A stretch of DNA of 39,088 nt from Chitinophagaceae bacterium (GTDB lineage Bacteria > Bacteroidota > Bacteroidia > Chitinophagales > Chitinophagaceae). Positions 16,452 to 26,136 of the stretch are shown piece by piece (the first letter of the stretch is position 1; each line of letters opens with the position of its first letter). Both the position numbers and the translations under genes were made by a program. The notes beneath the pieces were generated by a model. The model worked only from the letters and a program-made list of their open reading frames with translations. It was not told the origin of the DNA and searched no databases. The DNA lies in NCBI GenBank assembly GCA_026415715.1, contig JAOAGO010000004.1, positions 60,929-100,016 on the forward strand. Reading direction: 5' to 3'.

Positions 16452-17723
16452 ATGATTCCGTGTAACGCCATTTTACGATTATCATTTTTATATATTTCTA
16501 TTACATTTTCGGTTTTTATACTTCATGCACAAGATGGCAAGCAACTTTTTAGTACCAAGTGTGCCAGTTGTCATAATATTTTTAAAGATTTAACCGGGCC
16601 GAAGCTGGGAGGAGTATTGGAGAAAGAAAAATACGGAGGCGACCCTAAAAAAACATATGAATGGATCAGAAATTCTACATCATTAGTCAATAGTGATCCC
16701 TACTATTCAGCGCTTAAAAATCAATGGGGGTCGGTCATGACAGCCTTTCCCGACCTGAAAGACGCTGAAATTGATGCCATCTGGGATTACATCAATAAAA
16801 CTTATGCAGCCGGTAATAAACCCAAACCCGCGGGAGATGATACAGCAAAGGATGATCTAAAAAAAGCGAATCAAAACTCCGTTATTTTCGGCATCATCAC
16901 TTTAATTCTTGCCATTATTGCCTTGATTTTGGCTTATGTAAACAGTAACCTCAAGAAAATGAGTGATGATGCAGAGGGCATCATCCGACCTGAACCGGTT
17001 CCATTCTATAAAAACAAGTTTTACATCGCTCTATTGTCCGTATTGTTGTTCGTAGTGGGCGGGTATTTACTGGCCAAAGGAGCTATAGGGCTGGGAAGGC
17101 AAACCAACTATCAGCCCGAACAACCTATTTATTATTCGCACAAAGTTCATGCAGGCATAAATCAAATCAACTGCTTATATTGCCACAGCTCTGCCTGGGA
17201 AAGTAAGCACGCCTCCATTCCGTCTGTAAACGTGTGCATGAACTGCCACAAAGCTATACAGGCCTATGAAAAAGGGCCAGAAATAATTGACGAAAACGGA
17301 AATAAAATTGATGGCACGGCTGAAATACAGAAACTCTATAAATACGCGGGATTTGACCCGAAAAATGCGGCCAAATGGGATCCTTCAAAAGCCAAACCGA
17401 TAGAGTGGGTCAGAATTCACAACCTGCCCGATCATGTTTATTTTAACCATGCACAGCACGTAAGAGTGGGCAAAATCCAGTGCCAAACCTGCCATGGCGA
17501 AATCACAAACATGCACGAAGTAAAACAAGTGAGCGAACTCAGCATGGGATGGTGTATTAATTGTCATCGCCAAACCAAAGTAGATTTCAACTATTCCGAA
17601 GGAAAAGGAAACCAGTTTTACAGCATATATGAGAAATTCCATAATGAAATCAAAAAAGGCAAAATGGACAGCATTACGGTTTCTCATATAGGCGGGCTGG
17701 AATGTCAAAAATGTCATTACTGA
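16452..17723 (+). CDS. actA: Alternative complex III subunit A, multiheme cytochrome c with six CxxCH motifs
   Basis: ActA carries electrons from quinol oxidation through c-type hemes on the periplasmic side. From the ATG at 16452 it has 423 aa: a signal peptide (1-26, ending HAQ), then a class I cytochrome c domain with CASCH at 37-41 and a Met-containing MTAFPDLKDAEIDAIWDYI-like end. Two membrane helices follow (IIALILAYV and ALLSVLLFVVGGYLLA regions). The classic five-heme part has CLYCH, CMNCH, CQTCH, CINCH and the C-terminal CQKCH. The textbook ActA is pentaheme; this one has a sixth heme in the fused N-terminal domain, which I believe occurs in some Bacteroidota. It heads the respiratory operon. 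The extra N-terminal 41 residues of the longer frame do not look like a secretion signal. Confidence 0.92.
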   Translation: MIPCNAILRLSFLYISITFSVFILHAQDGKQLFSTKCASCHNIFKDLTGPKLGGVLEKEKYGGDPKKTYEWIRNSTSLVNSDPYYSALKNQWGSVMTAFPDLKDAEIDAIWDYINKTYAAGNKPKPAGDDTAKDDLKKANQNSVIFGIITLILAIIALILAYVNSNLKKMSDDAEGIIRPEPVPFYKNKFYIALLSVLLFVVGGYLLAKGAIGLGRQTNYQPEQPIYYSHKVHAGINQINCLYCHSSAWESKHASIPSVNVCMNCHKAIQAYEKGPEIIDENGNKIDGTAEIQKLYKYAGFDPKNAAKWDPSKAKPIEWVRIHNLPDHVYFNHAQHVRVGKIQCQTCHGEITNMHEVKQVSELSMGWCINCHRQTKVDFNYSEGKGNQFYSIYEKFHNEIKKGKMDSITVSHIGGLECQKCHY

Positions 17724-17780
17724 TTTTGTTTCATAAGAGCGGGGCTGTGATAGCCGGCTCAATAAAGATGTTAAGCGTTT

Positions 17781-20700
17781 ATGGGAAAAAAATACTGGCA
17801 ACATTTTGCAGAAATCAACGATCCGGAAAATCTGGATAAATTTTCAAAAGACGAGTTTGCGGATGAGCTTCCCTTTGAAAGTTTTGATGCCGGGGTTTTA
17901 ACGGATGCCAAAGCGCCTCGCCGTGATTTCCTGAAATATCTGGGCTTCAGTACGGCTGCCGCAGCGCTGGCTTCCTGTAAAATGCCCGTGCGCAAAGCCA
18001 TTCCTTATGCCAACAAACCCGATAACATCATTCCCGGTGTGGCTAAATATTATGCCACCACCTTTGTGCAAGAAGGAGAGGTGTTGCCGGTATTGGCCAA
18101 GGTAAGAGAGGGACGGCCCATCAAAATAGAAGGAAATGAAAAATACCTCCTTTCCGGCGGCGGTACTTCGGCCAGGGCTCAGGCCTCGGTCCTTGATCTT
18201 TATGATTTGTACCGAATCAAATATCCTCAGCAAAAAGTAAAAGATAAGTTTGAAGAAATCCCCACCTTTGAACAGGCTGATAAACTGATTGCAGATGCCA
18301 TAAAGGCAGCGGGCGGAGAAACCGTATTGCTGACATCTACCATTGTATCACCCACCGCCCGGGCAATCATTTCATCTTATCCCGGTTTGCGGCACGTGCA
18401 ATATGATGCCATTTCGTACAGCGGTATGCTGCTTGCCAATGAGGCATGCGGTTTTGGTAAAAAAATTCCGTTTTATCGTTTTGACAATGCCAAAGTTATA
18501 GTAAGCATAGGAGCCGATTTTCTGGGCACCTGGCTTGCGCCCGTTGAATTTGCCAGAGGTTATGCTCAGGGTAGAAAAATTCAGGATGAAAAAAATCCTG
18601 ACATGAGCAGGCACTATCAGTTTGAAAGCTTCCTGAGCTTAACCGGTTGCAGCGCCGACATAAGAGCCACGCATCGCCCCTCAGAAACGGGATGGGTGGC
18701 AGTAAGCCTGCTAAATGCTGTTAACGGAACTCAGTCGCCGTCTTTACTATCAGATAAAAAACTGGAAGAAACCCTTAAAAAAGCGGCTGCTGATCTTTTA
18801 GCCAACAAAGGAAAAGCCCTGGTGGTGTGCGGCAGTAATGATAAAAATGTTCAGATTGTTGTCAATGCCATCAATCAGGCTATCGGCGCTTACGGAACAA
18901 CCATTGACTGGAGTACACCCATAAATACGCGGCAGGGTTTGGATGCCGATATGGAGGCTTTGATTGCTGATATGGAACAGGGAAAGATCGGCACATTAAT
19001 GATATACGGAGCCAATCCGGCTTACACATATTTCAATTCCGAACGATTTAAAAAAGCGCTGGAGAGGGTAAAAGTAAAAATTTCATTCAGTGAAAAGATG
19101 GATGAAACGACAAGCCTGTGTCAGTTTATCGTTCCTACCCATCATTATCTGGAAAGCTGGGGTGATGCCGAGCCTTACGCCGGATGTATCAGCTTTATTC
19201 AACCCACCATTTACCCGCTTTTTAAAACCCGGCATTATCTGAGTTCGCTTCTGAAGTGGAGCGGAAACAACAAAGATTACGAAACTTATTTCAGAGAATA
19301 CTGGATTTCCAAACTTGGTTCGGAAGAAGAGCTCAATAAGGCGCTTCAGGATGGCGTAAAAATAAATCCGTCCGCCTCCGGTTCTTCGGGAAGTTTTAAT
19401 GGTTCGTCCGTATCACAAGCCGTAGCGGCTATCAGCAGTATAAAGCCGGCCACCGGAGATGAGCTGGTTCTTTATCAAAAGGTTTCCATAGGAGCCGGCG
19501 CAGGGGCTACCAATCCCTGGCTTCAGGAGCTGCCCGATCCGGTTTCAAAAGCTACGTGGGATAACTACGCCATGATTTCCGTAAAAAAGGCCGAAGAACT
19601 GGGTATTAAATTGGATATCAACTACGAATATTATCCTCATAAGCCGGTCATCAGATTGAAAGCCGGAAACAAAGAAGTTGAACTTCCGGTTCTGGTTTTT
19701 CCGGGAATGAATGCAAACACGATAGCAGTTGCGTTGGGATACGGTCGTCAGGAAACCCTCGGCGCCACAGCCTCAGGTGTCGGGAAAAATATGTTCCCCT
19801 TCACCAGCAGTAACGGAGAAACCATTTCGTATCATGCCGCCGGCATTCAGATAGAATTATTGGATAAGAAATATAAAATTGCGCAAACCCAAAAGCATAA
19901 TTCGTACGAAAACAGAAAAGAAGTTGTCCGGGAAACCACACTGGCCTCTTTTAAAAAGCATCCGAATGTCATTCCCGAGTTCAGTAAAGAACTAAAGGAG
20001 GCTTTTTATGAAAAATCAAAAGGTGATTTTCGCAGCCATGCCACCCTATATCCCGATCCCGATACCCGTCAAAATGAGATTCATTGGGGAATGAGCATTG
20101 ATATGAATGCGTGCGTGGGGTGCGGCGCCTGTGTGATTGCCTGCCATGCAGAGAACAACGTGCCGGTGGTGGGTAAAAGTGAAGTGATGCGGTATCATGA
20201 CATGCACTGGCTGCGCATTGACCGTTATTTTGTTTCTGATGATAAAAATCCGGATGATTTGAAGGCGGTTGTGTTTCAGCCCATGATGTGTCAGCATTGC
20301 GACAATGCCCCATGTGAAAACGTTTGTCCGGTAGCGGCAACCAATCACAGCCAGGAAGGGATAAACCAGATGACGTACAACCGATGCATCGGTACCCGGT
20401 ACTGCGCCAACAACTGCCCTTATAAAGTAAGACGGTTTAACTGGGCCGATTATACGGGAGCCGACAGTTTTCCCGATAATCAGGATCAGAAACTGATCGG
20501 GAAATTAGATCCTGCCGTACATCAGATGAACGACGCACTTTCCCGCATGGTATTGAATCCGGACGTAACGGTGCGCTCAAGGGGTGTCATCGAAAAATGT
20601 TCCTTCTGCATTCAGCGCATACAGGAGGTAAAACTAAAAGCCAAAAAAGAAAACCGAAAGTTACATCCCGATGAGGTAAAGACGGCCTGTCAAACGGCTT

Positions 20701-20948
20701 GTCCTACCCAAGCCATTGTATTCGGTAACGATGCCGATAAAAACAGTCAGGTATCCAAAGTAAGAGCAGCCAATGCGTTGAGGTCTTACCATGTATTAGA
20801 GCAATTGCATGTTCTGCCCAACGTAACATACATTGCCAAAATCAGAAATACGGAAGAAGAAGATCATCACTGGGCTGAAGGTCACGAAGAGCCTCAGCAT
20901 GCGGATCACGGAAATAAAAACCAACAGCATCAGCACGAAGGGCATTAA
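17781..20948 (+). CDS. actB: Alternative complex III subunit B, Mo-oxidoreductase-like iron-sulfur protein
   Basis: ActB (1055 aa) combines a molybdopterin-oxidoreductase-like domain (about 70-740), which in this family has lost the cofactor, with a ferredoxin domain (about 770-1010). The latter holds the cysteine clusters CVGCGACVIAC, CQHCDNAPCENVCP, CIGTRYCANNCP and CSFCIQR..CQTACP for several Fe-S clusters. The N-terminal region has a twin-arginine motif PRRDFLK (47-53) and, after a short hydrophobic run, LASC with Cys66, which suits Tat export with lipid attachment. The last 30 residues are His-rich (DHHWAEGHEEPQHADHG). Translation starts 57 bases after actA. Electrons probably pass between its clusters and the ActA and ActE hemes; the quinol site lies in the ActC/ActF region. 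Confidence 0.95.
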   Translation: MGKKYWQHFAEINDPENLDKFSKDEFADELPFESFDAGVLTDAKAPRRDFLKYLGFSTAAAALASCKMPVRKAIPYANKPDNIIPGVAKYYATTFVQEGEVLPVLAKVREGRPIKIEGNEKYLLSGGGTSARAQASVLDLYDLYRIKYPQQKVKDKFEEIPTFEQADKLIADAIKAAGGETVLLTSTIVSPTARAIISSYPGLRHVQYDAISYSGMLLANEACGFGKKIPFYRFDNAKVIVSIGADFLGTWLAPVEFARGYAQGRKIQDEKNPDMSRHYQFESFLSLTGCSADIRATHRPSETGWVAVSLLNAVNGTQSPSLLSDKKLEETLKKAAADLLANKGKALVVCGSNDKNVQIVVNAINQAIGAYGTTIDWSTPINTRQGLDADMEALIADMEQGKIGTLMIYGANPAYTYFNSERFKKALERVKVKISFSEKMDETTSLCQFIVPTHHYLESWGDAEPYAGCISFIQPTIYPLFKTRHYLSSLLKWSGNNKDYETYFREYWISKLGSEEELNKALQDGVKINPSASGSSGSFNGSSVSQAVAAISSIKPATGDELVLYQKVSIGAGAGATNPWLQELPDPVSKATWDNYAMISVKKAEELGIKLDINYEYYPHKPVIRLKAGNKEVELPVLVFPGMNANTIAVALGYGRQETLGATASGVGKNMFPFTSSNGETISYHAAGIQIELLDKKYKIAQTQKHNSYENRKEVVRETTLASFKKHPNVIPEFSKELKEAFYEKSKGDFRSHATLYPDPDTRQNEIHWGMSIDMNACVGCGACVIACHAENNVPVVGKSEVMRYHDMHWLRIDRYFVSDDKNPDDLKAVVFQPMMCQHCDNAPCENVCPVAATNHSQEGINQMTYNRCIGTRYCANNCPYKVRRFNWADYTGADSFPDNQDQKLIGKLDPAVHQMNDALSRMVLNPDVTVRSRGVIEKCSFCIQRIQEVKLKAKKENRKLHPDEVKTACQTACPTQAIVFGNDADKNSQVSKVRAANALRSYHVLEQLHVLPNVTYIAKIRNTEEEDHHWAEGHEEPQHADHGNKNQQHQHEGH

Positions 20949-21026
20949 TAATTTTGATGAACCATGAAGGAAAGGCGGCTGATCTGAAATAAATAAAATT
21001 TTTAGTTCAAATTTTTTAAATAAAGT

Positions 21027-22481
21027 ATGGCTTTACTCAGATACGAATCCCAGGTAAGGGCTCCTTTGGTAGAAGGTGTAAAAGATTACCATCAGGTTAC
21101 CGAAGACATTTGCCGTCCGGTAGAGACACGGCCCACAAAAGCATGGTGGATTGGTTTTATCATTTCCGTAATATTTCTTTTGTTCGGTATTGTATCCGTT
21201 ACCGTTCAAGTCATTTACGGGGTAGGTCAATGGAATCTGAACCGTACGGTGGGTTGGGGTTGGGATATTACCAACTTCGTATGGTGGATCGGTATCGGCC
21301 ATGCCGGCACACTGATTTCTGCCATTCTTTTGTTATTCCGCCAGGGATGGAGAACCGGAGTTAACCGTGCAGCCGAAGCCATGACAATTTTTGCCGTAAT
21401 GTGTGCCGGTCAATTTCCGGTTTGGCATATGGGAAGAGTATGGGATGCATTTTTTGTGTTGCCCTATCCCAATACCCGTGGCCCGTTATGGGTAAACTTC
21501 AATTCCCCGTTACTGTGGGACGTTTTTGCCATTTCTACCTACTTCACGGTTTCCGTTCTTTTCTGGTATTCAGGGCTTATCCCTGACCTGGCCACTTTAA
21601 GAGACCGTGCTAAAAAGAAATGGAGCAAGTTTTTTTACGGAGCGGCCGCTTTTGGCTGGACAGGAAGTACCAAACACTGGCAGCGTCATGAGTCCTTATC
21701 GCTTGTTCTGGCCGGTTTAAGTACACCGCTGGTATTATCCGTTCACACCATCGTTTCATTCGACTTTGCCACTTCGGTAGTGCCGGGATGGCATACCACA
21801 ATATTTCCCCCTTACTTCGTTGCAGGGGCTATCTTTTCAGGATTTGCCATGGTGCAAACATTGCTCGTCGTTACCCGTAAAGTGCTGGGGCTGGAAGAAT
21901 ATATTACGATTGAGCATATTGATGTAATGAATAAAATTATTGTGCTGACAGGCTCTATTGTAGGTATTGCCTATCTCACGGAATTATTCATGTCGTGGTA
22001 TTCGGCCGTCAAATATGAAAATTTTGCCTTCTTTGAAAACCGACTCAATCTGAACAGCCCCTACGGATGGAGCTACTGGCTGATGATGGGCTGTAACGTA
22101 CTTTCACCCCAGATTTTCTGGATCAGAAAAATGAGAAGAAATATCATCGTAACATTTTTTATGTCTATTCTCGTAAATATCGGGATGTGGTTTGAGCGTT
22201 TTGTGATTATTGTAACTTCTATTTACAGGGACTATTTACCCAGCGCCTGGTCTACCTATTATACTCCTACAATATGGGAGGTTGGATTTTATCTGGGTAC
22301 TTTCGGATTGTTTTTTACCTGTTACTTTTTATTTGCCAAATTTTTCCCGGTTATTGCAATTGCGGAAATCAAACATATATTAAAGAAAAGTGGCGAACAT
22401 TATAAAGCAAAAATGACTGAACTGGAAGAGCAGAAACTGGAAACCTTTGTAGAAAAGCATGGCCATGATCATGGCGCTTAA
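21027..22481 (+). CDS. actC: Alternative complex III subunit C, NrfD-like membrane protein
   Basis: The 484-aa polytopic protein (about ten membrane helices) is the NrfD/PsrC-type subunit that holds the quinol-binding site of the complex. Typical stretches are GWGWDITNFVWWIGIGHAGT, VMCAGQFPVWHMGRVWDAF and SVHTIVSFDFATSVVPGWHT. The C-terminus is charged and ends HGHDHGA. It lies 78 bases after actB, and actD starts 26 bases after it. ActC and ActF are related by duplication in this complex. Confidence 0.95.
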   Translation: MALLRYESQVRAPLVEGVKDYHQVTEDICRPVETRPTKAWWIGFIISVIFLLFGIVSVTVQVIYGVGQWNLNRTVGWGWDITNFVWWIGIGHAGTLISAILLLFRQGWRTGVNRAAEAMTIFAVMCAGQFPVWHMGRVWDAFFVLPYPNTRGPLWVNFNSPLLWDVFAISTYFTVSVLFWYSGLIPDLATLRDRAKKKWSKFFYGAAAFGWTGSTKHWQRHESLSLVLAGLSTPLVLSVHTIVSFDFATSVVPGWHTTIFPPYFVAGAIFSGFAMVQTLLVVTRKVLGLEEYITIEHIDVMNKIIVLTGSIVGIAYLTELFMSWYSAVKYENFAFFENRLNLNSPYGWSYWLMMGCNVLSPQIFWIRKMRRNIIVTFFMSILVNIGMWFERFVIIVTSIYRDYLPSAWSTYYTPTIWEVGFYLGTFGLFFTCYFLFAKFFPVIAIAEIKHILKKSGEHYKAKMTELEEQKLETFVEKHGHDHGA

Positions 22482-22507
22482 AAAAATTAACAAAAAAATT
22501 GTTTACT

Positions 22508-23116
22508 ATGCCCGTAAAGAAATTCATAACCGGAAACTTTTATGATGAAGCGGTTTTATTTCCGGCGGTTAAAAAAGCCCGCCGGGCCGGTTATAAAATT
22601 CATGATGTGTTTACTCCTTTCCCGATTCACGGACTGGATAAAGCTATGGGATTACGGGATACCAGCCTGCATACCGCCGGATTTATTTACGGAATCACGG
22701 GAACCGCCACGGCTGTCGGATTTATTACATGGGCTTTAACGGTGGACTGGCCGATAAATTTTGGCGGTAAGCCCTACTTCTCGTTGCCCGCATGGATACC
22801 CATAACTTTTGAGCTAACGGTTTTGTTCGCCTCAGTAGGCATGGTGCTCACTTTCTGTTATTTGTGCCAACTGGCTCCGTTTGTTAAAAAAGACCATTTT
22901 AATCCACGATCTACAGACGACACTTTTGTAATGGCTCTTGAATGCACGGAAAAGACGAATGAGGAAGAAGCCATTCAATTTCTAAAAGAATTAGGCGCCG
23001 AAGATGTAAAAGTTCAATATAAAGAAACCGGATGGTGGCTCGGCCGGTATGATAAAGATACCATGCCCTTCCGGAAAAAGGAGACAGAACATCATAAAGA
23101 AACAATTACCCAATGA
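22508..23116 (+). CDS. actD: Alternative complex III subunit D (DUF3341)
   Basis: ActD (202 aa) is a small membrane subunit of the DUF3341 family with no cofactor. Its opening (YDEAVLFPAVKKARRAGYKI, then DVFTPFPIHGLDKAMGL) is diagnostic. Two membrane helices follow (about 60-85 and 100-125, the second in PITFELTVLFASVGMVLTF), and then a soluble tail with the ALECTE..FLKELGAEDV pattern. The ATG at 22508 is used; an in-frame TTG at 22499 is less likely. It lies within the act operon, 15 bases before actE. Confidence 0.94.
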   Translation: MPVKKFITGNFYDEAVLFPAVKKARRAGYKIHDVFTPFPIHGLDKAMGLRDTSLHTAGFIYGITGTATAVGFITWALTVDWPINFGGKPYFSLPAWIPITFELTVLFASVGMVLTFCYLCQLAPFVKKDHFNPRSTDDTFVMALECTEKTNEEEAIQFLKELGAEDVKVQYKETGWWLGRYDKDTMPFRKKETEHHKETITQ

Positions 23117-23131
23117 ATCAATGAATAGGCG

Positions 23132-23773
23132 ATGAAAAAAATCTTTTATATCATCTCAATATTCCTGCTTGCCGCAGGCTTTGCGGGATGCAATAAACCT
23201 CGACGTAGTCCCGGACGTATTTACATGCCCGACATGACCTACAACAGGGCTTATGAAACCTATACTTCAACCGAAGAATTAAAGAAAAGCGGCGCAACGT
23301 ATACCGGTATGCCAGTTGCGGGCACTGTAGCCAGAGATGAATCTGCCTGGAATTATCCTTACGGAAATGATTCAGCAGGCTATGCCCTGTCAAAAAACAT
23401 CAGCAACCCTTTACCTAAATTAAATGATGAGCAGTTTCAGGAGGCAGAAAGGCTTTATCTCATCCATTGTGCCATTTGCCATGGCGCGAAATTAGACGGT
23501 AACGGCCCGTTATATAAAGACGGAGATGGCCCTTATCCGGCAAAACCGGCTACTTTGGTTGGCGATCCGAAGTACGAAACCATGGCAGACGGAACAATGT
23601 ATCACTCCATAACATATGGCATTAATGCCATGGGGAGTTATGCCTCTCAACTTTCGCCGGAGCAGCGATGGATGATTATACACTACATCCGCGAAAAACA
23701 AAAACCCGGAAGCGGAAAATCCGGTTCTTCCGTTGCTGATTCCAGTGCGGTTACGAAAATGGTTAAAAAATAA
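23132..23773 (+). CDS. actE: Alternative complex III subunit E, monoheme cytochrome c lipoprotein
   Basis: The 213-aa product has a lipoprotein signal with lipobox FAGC (Cys20), so it should be anchored in the membrane facing the periplasm. A long N-terminal arm (MPDMTYNRAYETY, 30-100) wraps the complex in known structures. The cytochrome domain has one heme motif, CAICH at 113-117, and a likely Met ligand in GINAMGSYASQL. It ends with a Ser/Lys-rich tail. By analogy with the Flavobacterium complex it may be the exit point to the terminal oxidase encoded downstream. Confidence 0.94.
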   Translation: MKKIFYIISIFLLAAGFAGCNKPRRSPGRIYMPDMTYNRAYETYTSTEELKKSGATYTGMPVAGTVARDESAWNYPYGNDSAGYALSKNISNPLPKLNDEQFQEAERLYLIHCAICHGAKLDGNGPLYKDGDGPYPAKPATLVGDPKYETMADGTMYHSITYGINAMGSYASQLSPEQRWMIIHYIREKQKPGSGKSGSSVADSSAVTKMVKK

Positions 23774-23784
23774 ATTTTTCCGGA

Positions 23785-25044
23785 ATGACACTCAGAGAAC
23801 AATTTACAGTACCGAAACGATACAATACGGTAGCCTTTGCTCTTATGGGTTTAGGCCTTTTGGCAATTATCGGTTTATATGTTACTACACATACCGGCGG
23901 AGGCTCGCCGGCTGAAAAAGAAATAAGAGATGCCCGCTTTTGGGCCAGCCTGTTGCAAAACAGTGTTTATTTTTTACTGGTAGTAAATGCCTCCATGTTT
24001 TTTATAACAGCCACCACATTGGCATGGGGAGGCTGGCAAATGAGTTTTCGCCGGGTACCGGAAGCCATTTCGGCCTGTGTGCCCATAATGAGTGTAATTA
24101 CTTTAATCATTCTGATGGCTATCGTTTTTGGTGGCAATCACGCTATTTATCACTGGACAGATACCGAGCATGTAAAACATGATCCCATACTCAACTTTAA
24201 AAAGGGATTTCTCAACAAAGGATTTTTTACGGTAATGACCGTCCTCACTCTCGGACTTTGGTCTTTTCTGGGATGGAAAATGCGACAAATTTCCCGAAGC
24301 ATTGACGATAAGCCACTTACCGTAGAAGAAGGGAAAAGATATATTTGGAAAAATACGGTCTGGGCTTCGCTGTATCTTCTTGTTTTTGCCCTCACCGTCA
24401 TGTCATCCATTCCCTGGCTATGGCTGATGAGTATTGATGCTCATTGGTACAGTACGATGTACAGCTGGTACACCTTTGCCTCTACCTGGGTGGCCGGCAT
24501 TTCGTTGATTGCGCTGTATGTGATTTTTTTGAAAAACAATGATTACCTGGAGCTTACAAACGAAGAGCATCTTCACGACCTGGGTAAATTTATGTTTGCC
24601 TTTTCGGTATTCTGGACCTATCTGTGGTTTTCTCAGTTTATGCTCATCTGGTATGCTAATATACCCGAAGAAACCACTTATTTCGCCCCCCGGGCTCAGG
24701 GACCGTATAAGGGTATTTTCTGGATGATGCTCATAATCAATTTTATTTTTCCTTTGTTATTATTAATGAGACGTTCTTCCAAAAGAAATTATACAACTAT
24801 GACCTTTATGGCATTGTTAATAATATTCGGACATTGGTTGGATTTTTATCAGATGGTTTTTCCGGGACCCATGACGAATCCTGTGACGAAGGTCACATCC
24901 GTACCGTTGATAATTTACGATTTTGCAATCGCACTGGGCTTTGTGGGGTTAATTATGTATGTAACCGGCAGAACGTTGAGCAGATATCCGCTGATTGCAA
25001 AACATCATCCGTTTATAAAAGAAAGTGTGATTCACCATACCTAA
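23785..25044 (+). CDS. actF: Alternative complex III subunit F, polytopic membrane protein
   Basis: The 419-aa protein has about ten membrane helices and is distantly similar to ActC, with no cofactor motif. Recognisable stretches include FWASLLQNSVYFLLVVNASM, AIVFGGNHAIYHWTD, SIDAHWYSTMYSWYTFASTW and FWTYLWFSQFMLIWYANIPE. This last type of segment is characteristic of ActF. It is the final act gene, 11 bases after actE, and coxB begins 16 bases later, so the two complexes are co-transcribed. Confidence 0.94.
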   Translation: MTLREQFTVPKRYNTVAFALMGLGLLAIIGLYVTTHTGGGSPAEKEIRDARFWASLLQNSVYFLLVVNASMFFITATTLAWGGWQMSFRRVPEAISACVPIMSVITLIILMAIVFGGNHAIYHWTDTEHVKHDPILNFKKGFLNKGFFTVMTVLTLGLWSFLGWKMRQISRSIDDKPLTVEEGKRYIWKNTVWASLYLLVFALTVMSSIPWLWLMSIDAHWYSTMYSWYTFASTWVAGISLIALYVIFLKNNDYLELTNEEHLHDLGKFMFAFSVFWTYLWFSQFMLIWYANIPEETTYFAPRAQGPYKGIFWMMLIINFIFPLLLLMRRSSKRNYTTMTFMALLIIFGHWLDFYQMVFPGPMTNPVTKVTSVPLIIYDFAIALGFVGLIMYVTGRTLSRYPLIAKHHPFIKESVIHHT

Positions 25045-25060
25045 AAAGCTGACAGGAATT

Positions 25061-26107
25061 ATGCAAACGTTCTTCATTATAGCGATTTTAGTTCTGGGCT
25101 TTCTGATTACTTTTCAGATAGCTAAAGCCAGCGAATATGTTGCCGTATTGCGGGGCGAAGAGCAAACAAGGAAGCAGAGCAATAAAATTAACGCTTTTTT
25201 AATGCTGCTCTTCCTGATAGTGGGTTTAATAGGAGTGTATTACTGCAATGAAAAACTGAATGGCAAAATACTTGGCGAACCTGCTTCCGATCACGGGGTT
25301 TTGATTGATAATATGATCAAAATCACTTTGGTGATTACCCTGGTCGTCTTTTTTATCACTCAGATACTTCTGTTTTGGTTTGCTTTTCGTTACCAGGAGT
25401 CGGATAAAAGAAAAGCTTACTATTACCCGCACAATAACAATCTGGAAATTATCTGGACCACGATTCCTGCACTTGCACTGTCGGTATTAATCGGATTCGG
25501 GCTTTACTACTGGTTCAAAATTACAGGTCCGGCACCAAAAGATGCCATGGTTGTAGAAGTGGTGGGAAGTCAGTTTAAATGGGAATACAGATATCCGGGG
25601 AAAGATGGTATTTTGGGCAAAAAGTATTTCAAATACATAGACGAAACCAGGAATAATCCATTGGGGCAAATTTGGGAAGACAGCGCCAATCACGACGACA
25701 TCTATATTACCGGTGAAGACTTATACCTGGTGGTAAATAAACCCGTAAAAATGATTATAAATGCCAAAGACGTGGTACACGACGTAGGTTTGGTGCACTT
25801 CCGGATGAAGATGGACGCAGTGCCGGGTATGCCTACCACTATGTGGTTTACTCCAACAAAAACCACTAAACAAATGAGAGAAGAAACAGGAAATGCTAAC
25901 TTTGTATATGAAATTTCATGCGATCAGATGTGCGGAAGAGGTCATACCAGTATGCGGGGAACCATTCAGGTAGTTACGCAGGAGGAGTTTGATGCCTGGC
26001 TTGCTTCAAAAAAACCGCAATATCTGAGAGCGAATCCCGACAAAGATCCGTCGGTGAAAAAAGATTCCAGCAATGTTAAAGACATTGCCGCAGTAATGAC
26101 AAATTAA
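25061..26107 (+). CDS. coxB: Cytochrome c oxidase subunit II
   Basis: Subunit II (348 aa) carries the binuclear CuA centre that receives electrons. Three hydrophobic segments are visible: the usual two helices (about 88-110 and 128-150) plus an extra one at the N-terminus (2-20) before a helix at 45-62. The CuA site is complete: His in KDVVHDVGLVHF and CDQMCGRGHTSM, which gives Cys, Cys, His and Met ligands; Gln replaces the common Glu within the loop. There is no fused cytochrome c domain, so this is an aa3-type rather than a caa3-type subunit, consistent with direct transfer from alternative complex III. Nothing after residue 320 is recognisable. Confidence 0.95.
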   Translation: MQTFFIIAILVLGFLITFQIAKASEYVAVLRGEEQTRKQSNKINAFLMLLFLIVGLIGVYYCNEKLNGKILGEPASDHGVLIDNMIKITLVITLVVFFITQILLFWFAFRYQESDKRKAYYYPHNNNLEIIWTTIPALALSVLIGFGLYYWFKITGPAPKDAMVVEVVGSQFKWEYRYPGKDGILGKKYFKYIDETRNNPLGQIWEDSANHDDIYITGEDLYLVVNKPVKMIINAKDVVHDVGLVHFRMKMDAVPGMPTTMWFTPTKTTKQMREETGNANFVYEISCDQMCGRGHTSMRGTIQVVTQEEFDAWLASKKPQYLRANPDKDPSVKKDSSNVKDIAAVMTN

Positions 26108-26136
26108 AGCGCCGCAAGGCTTAAAATAATGAAACT

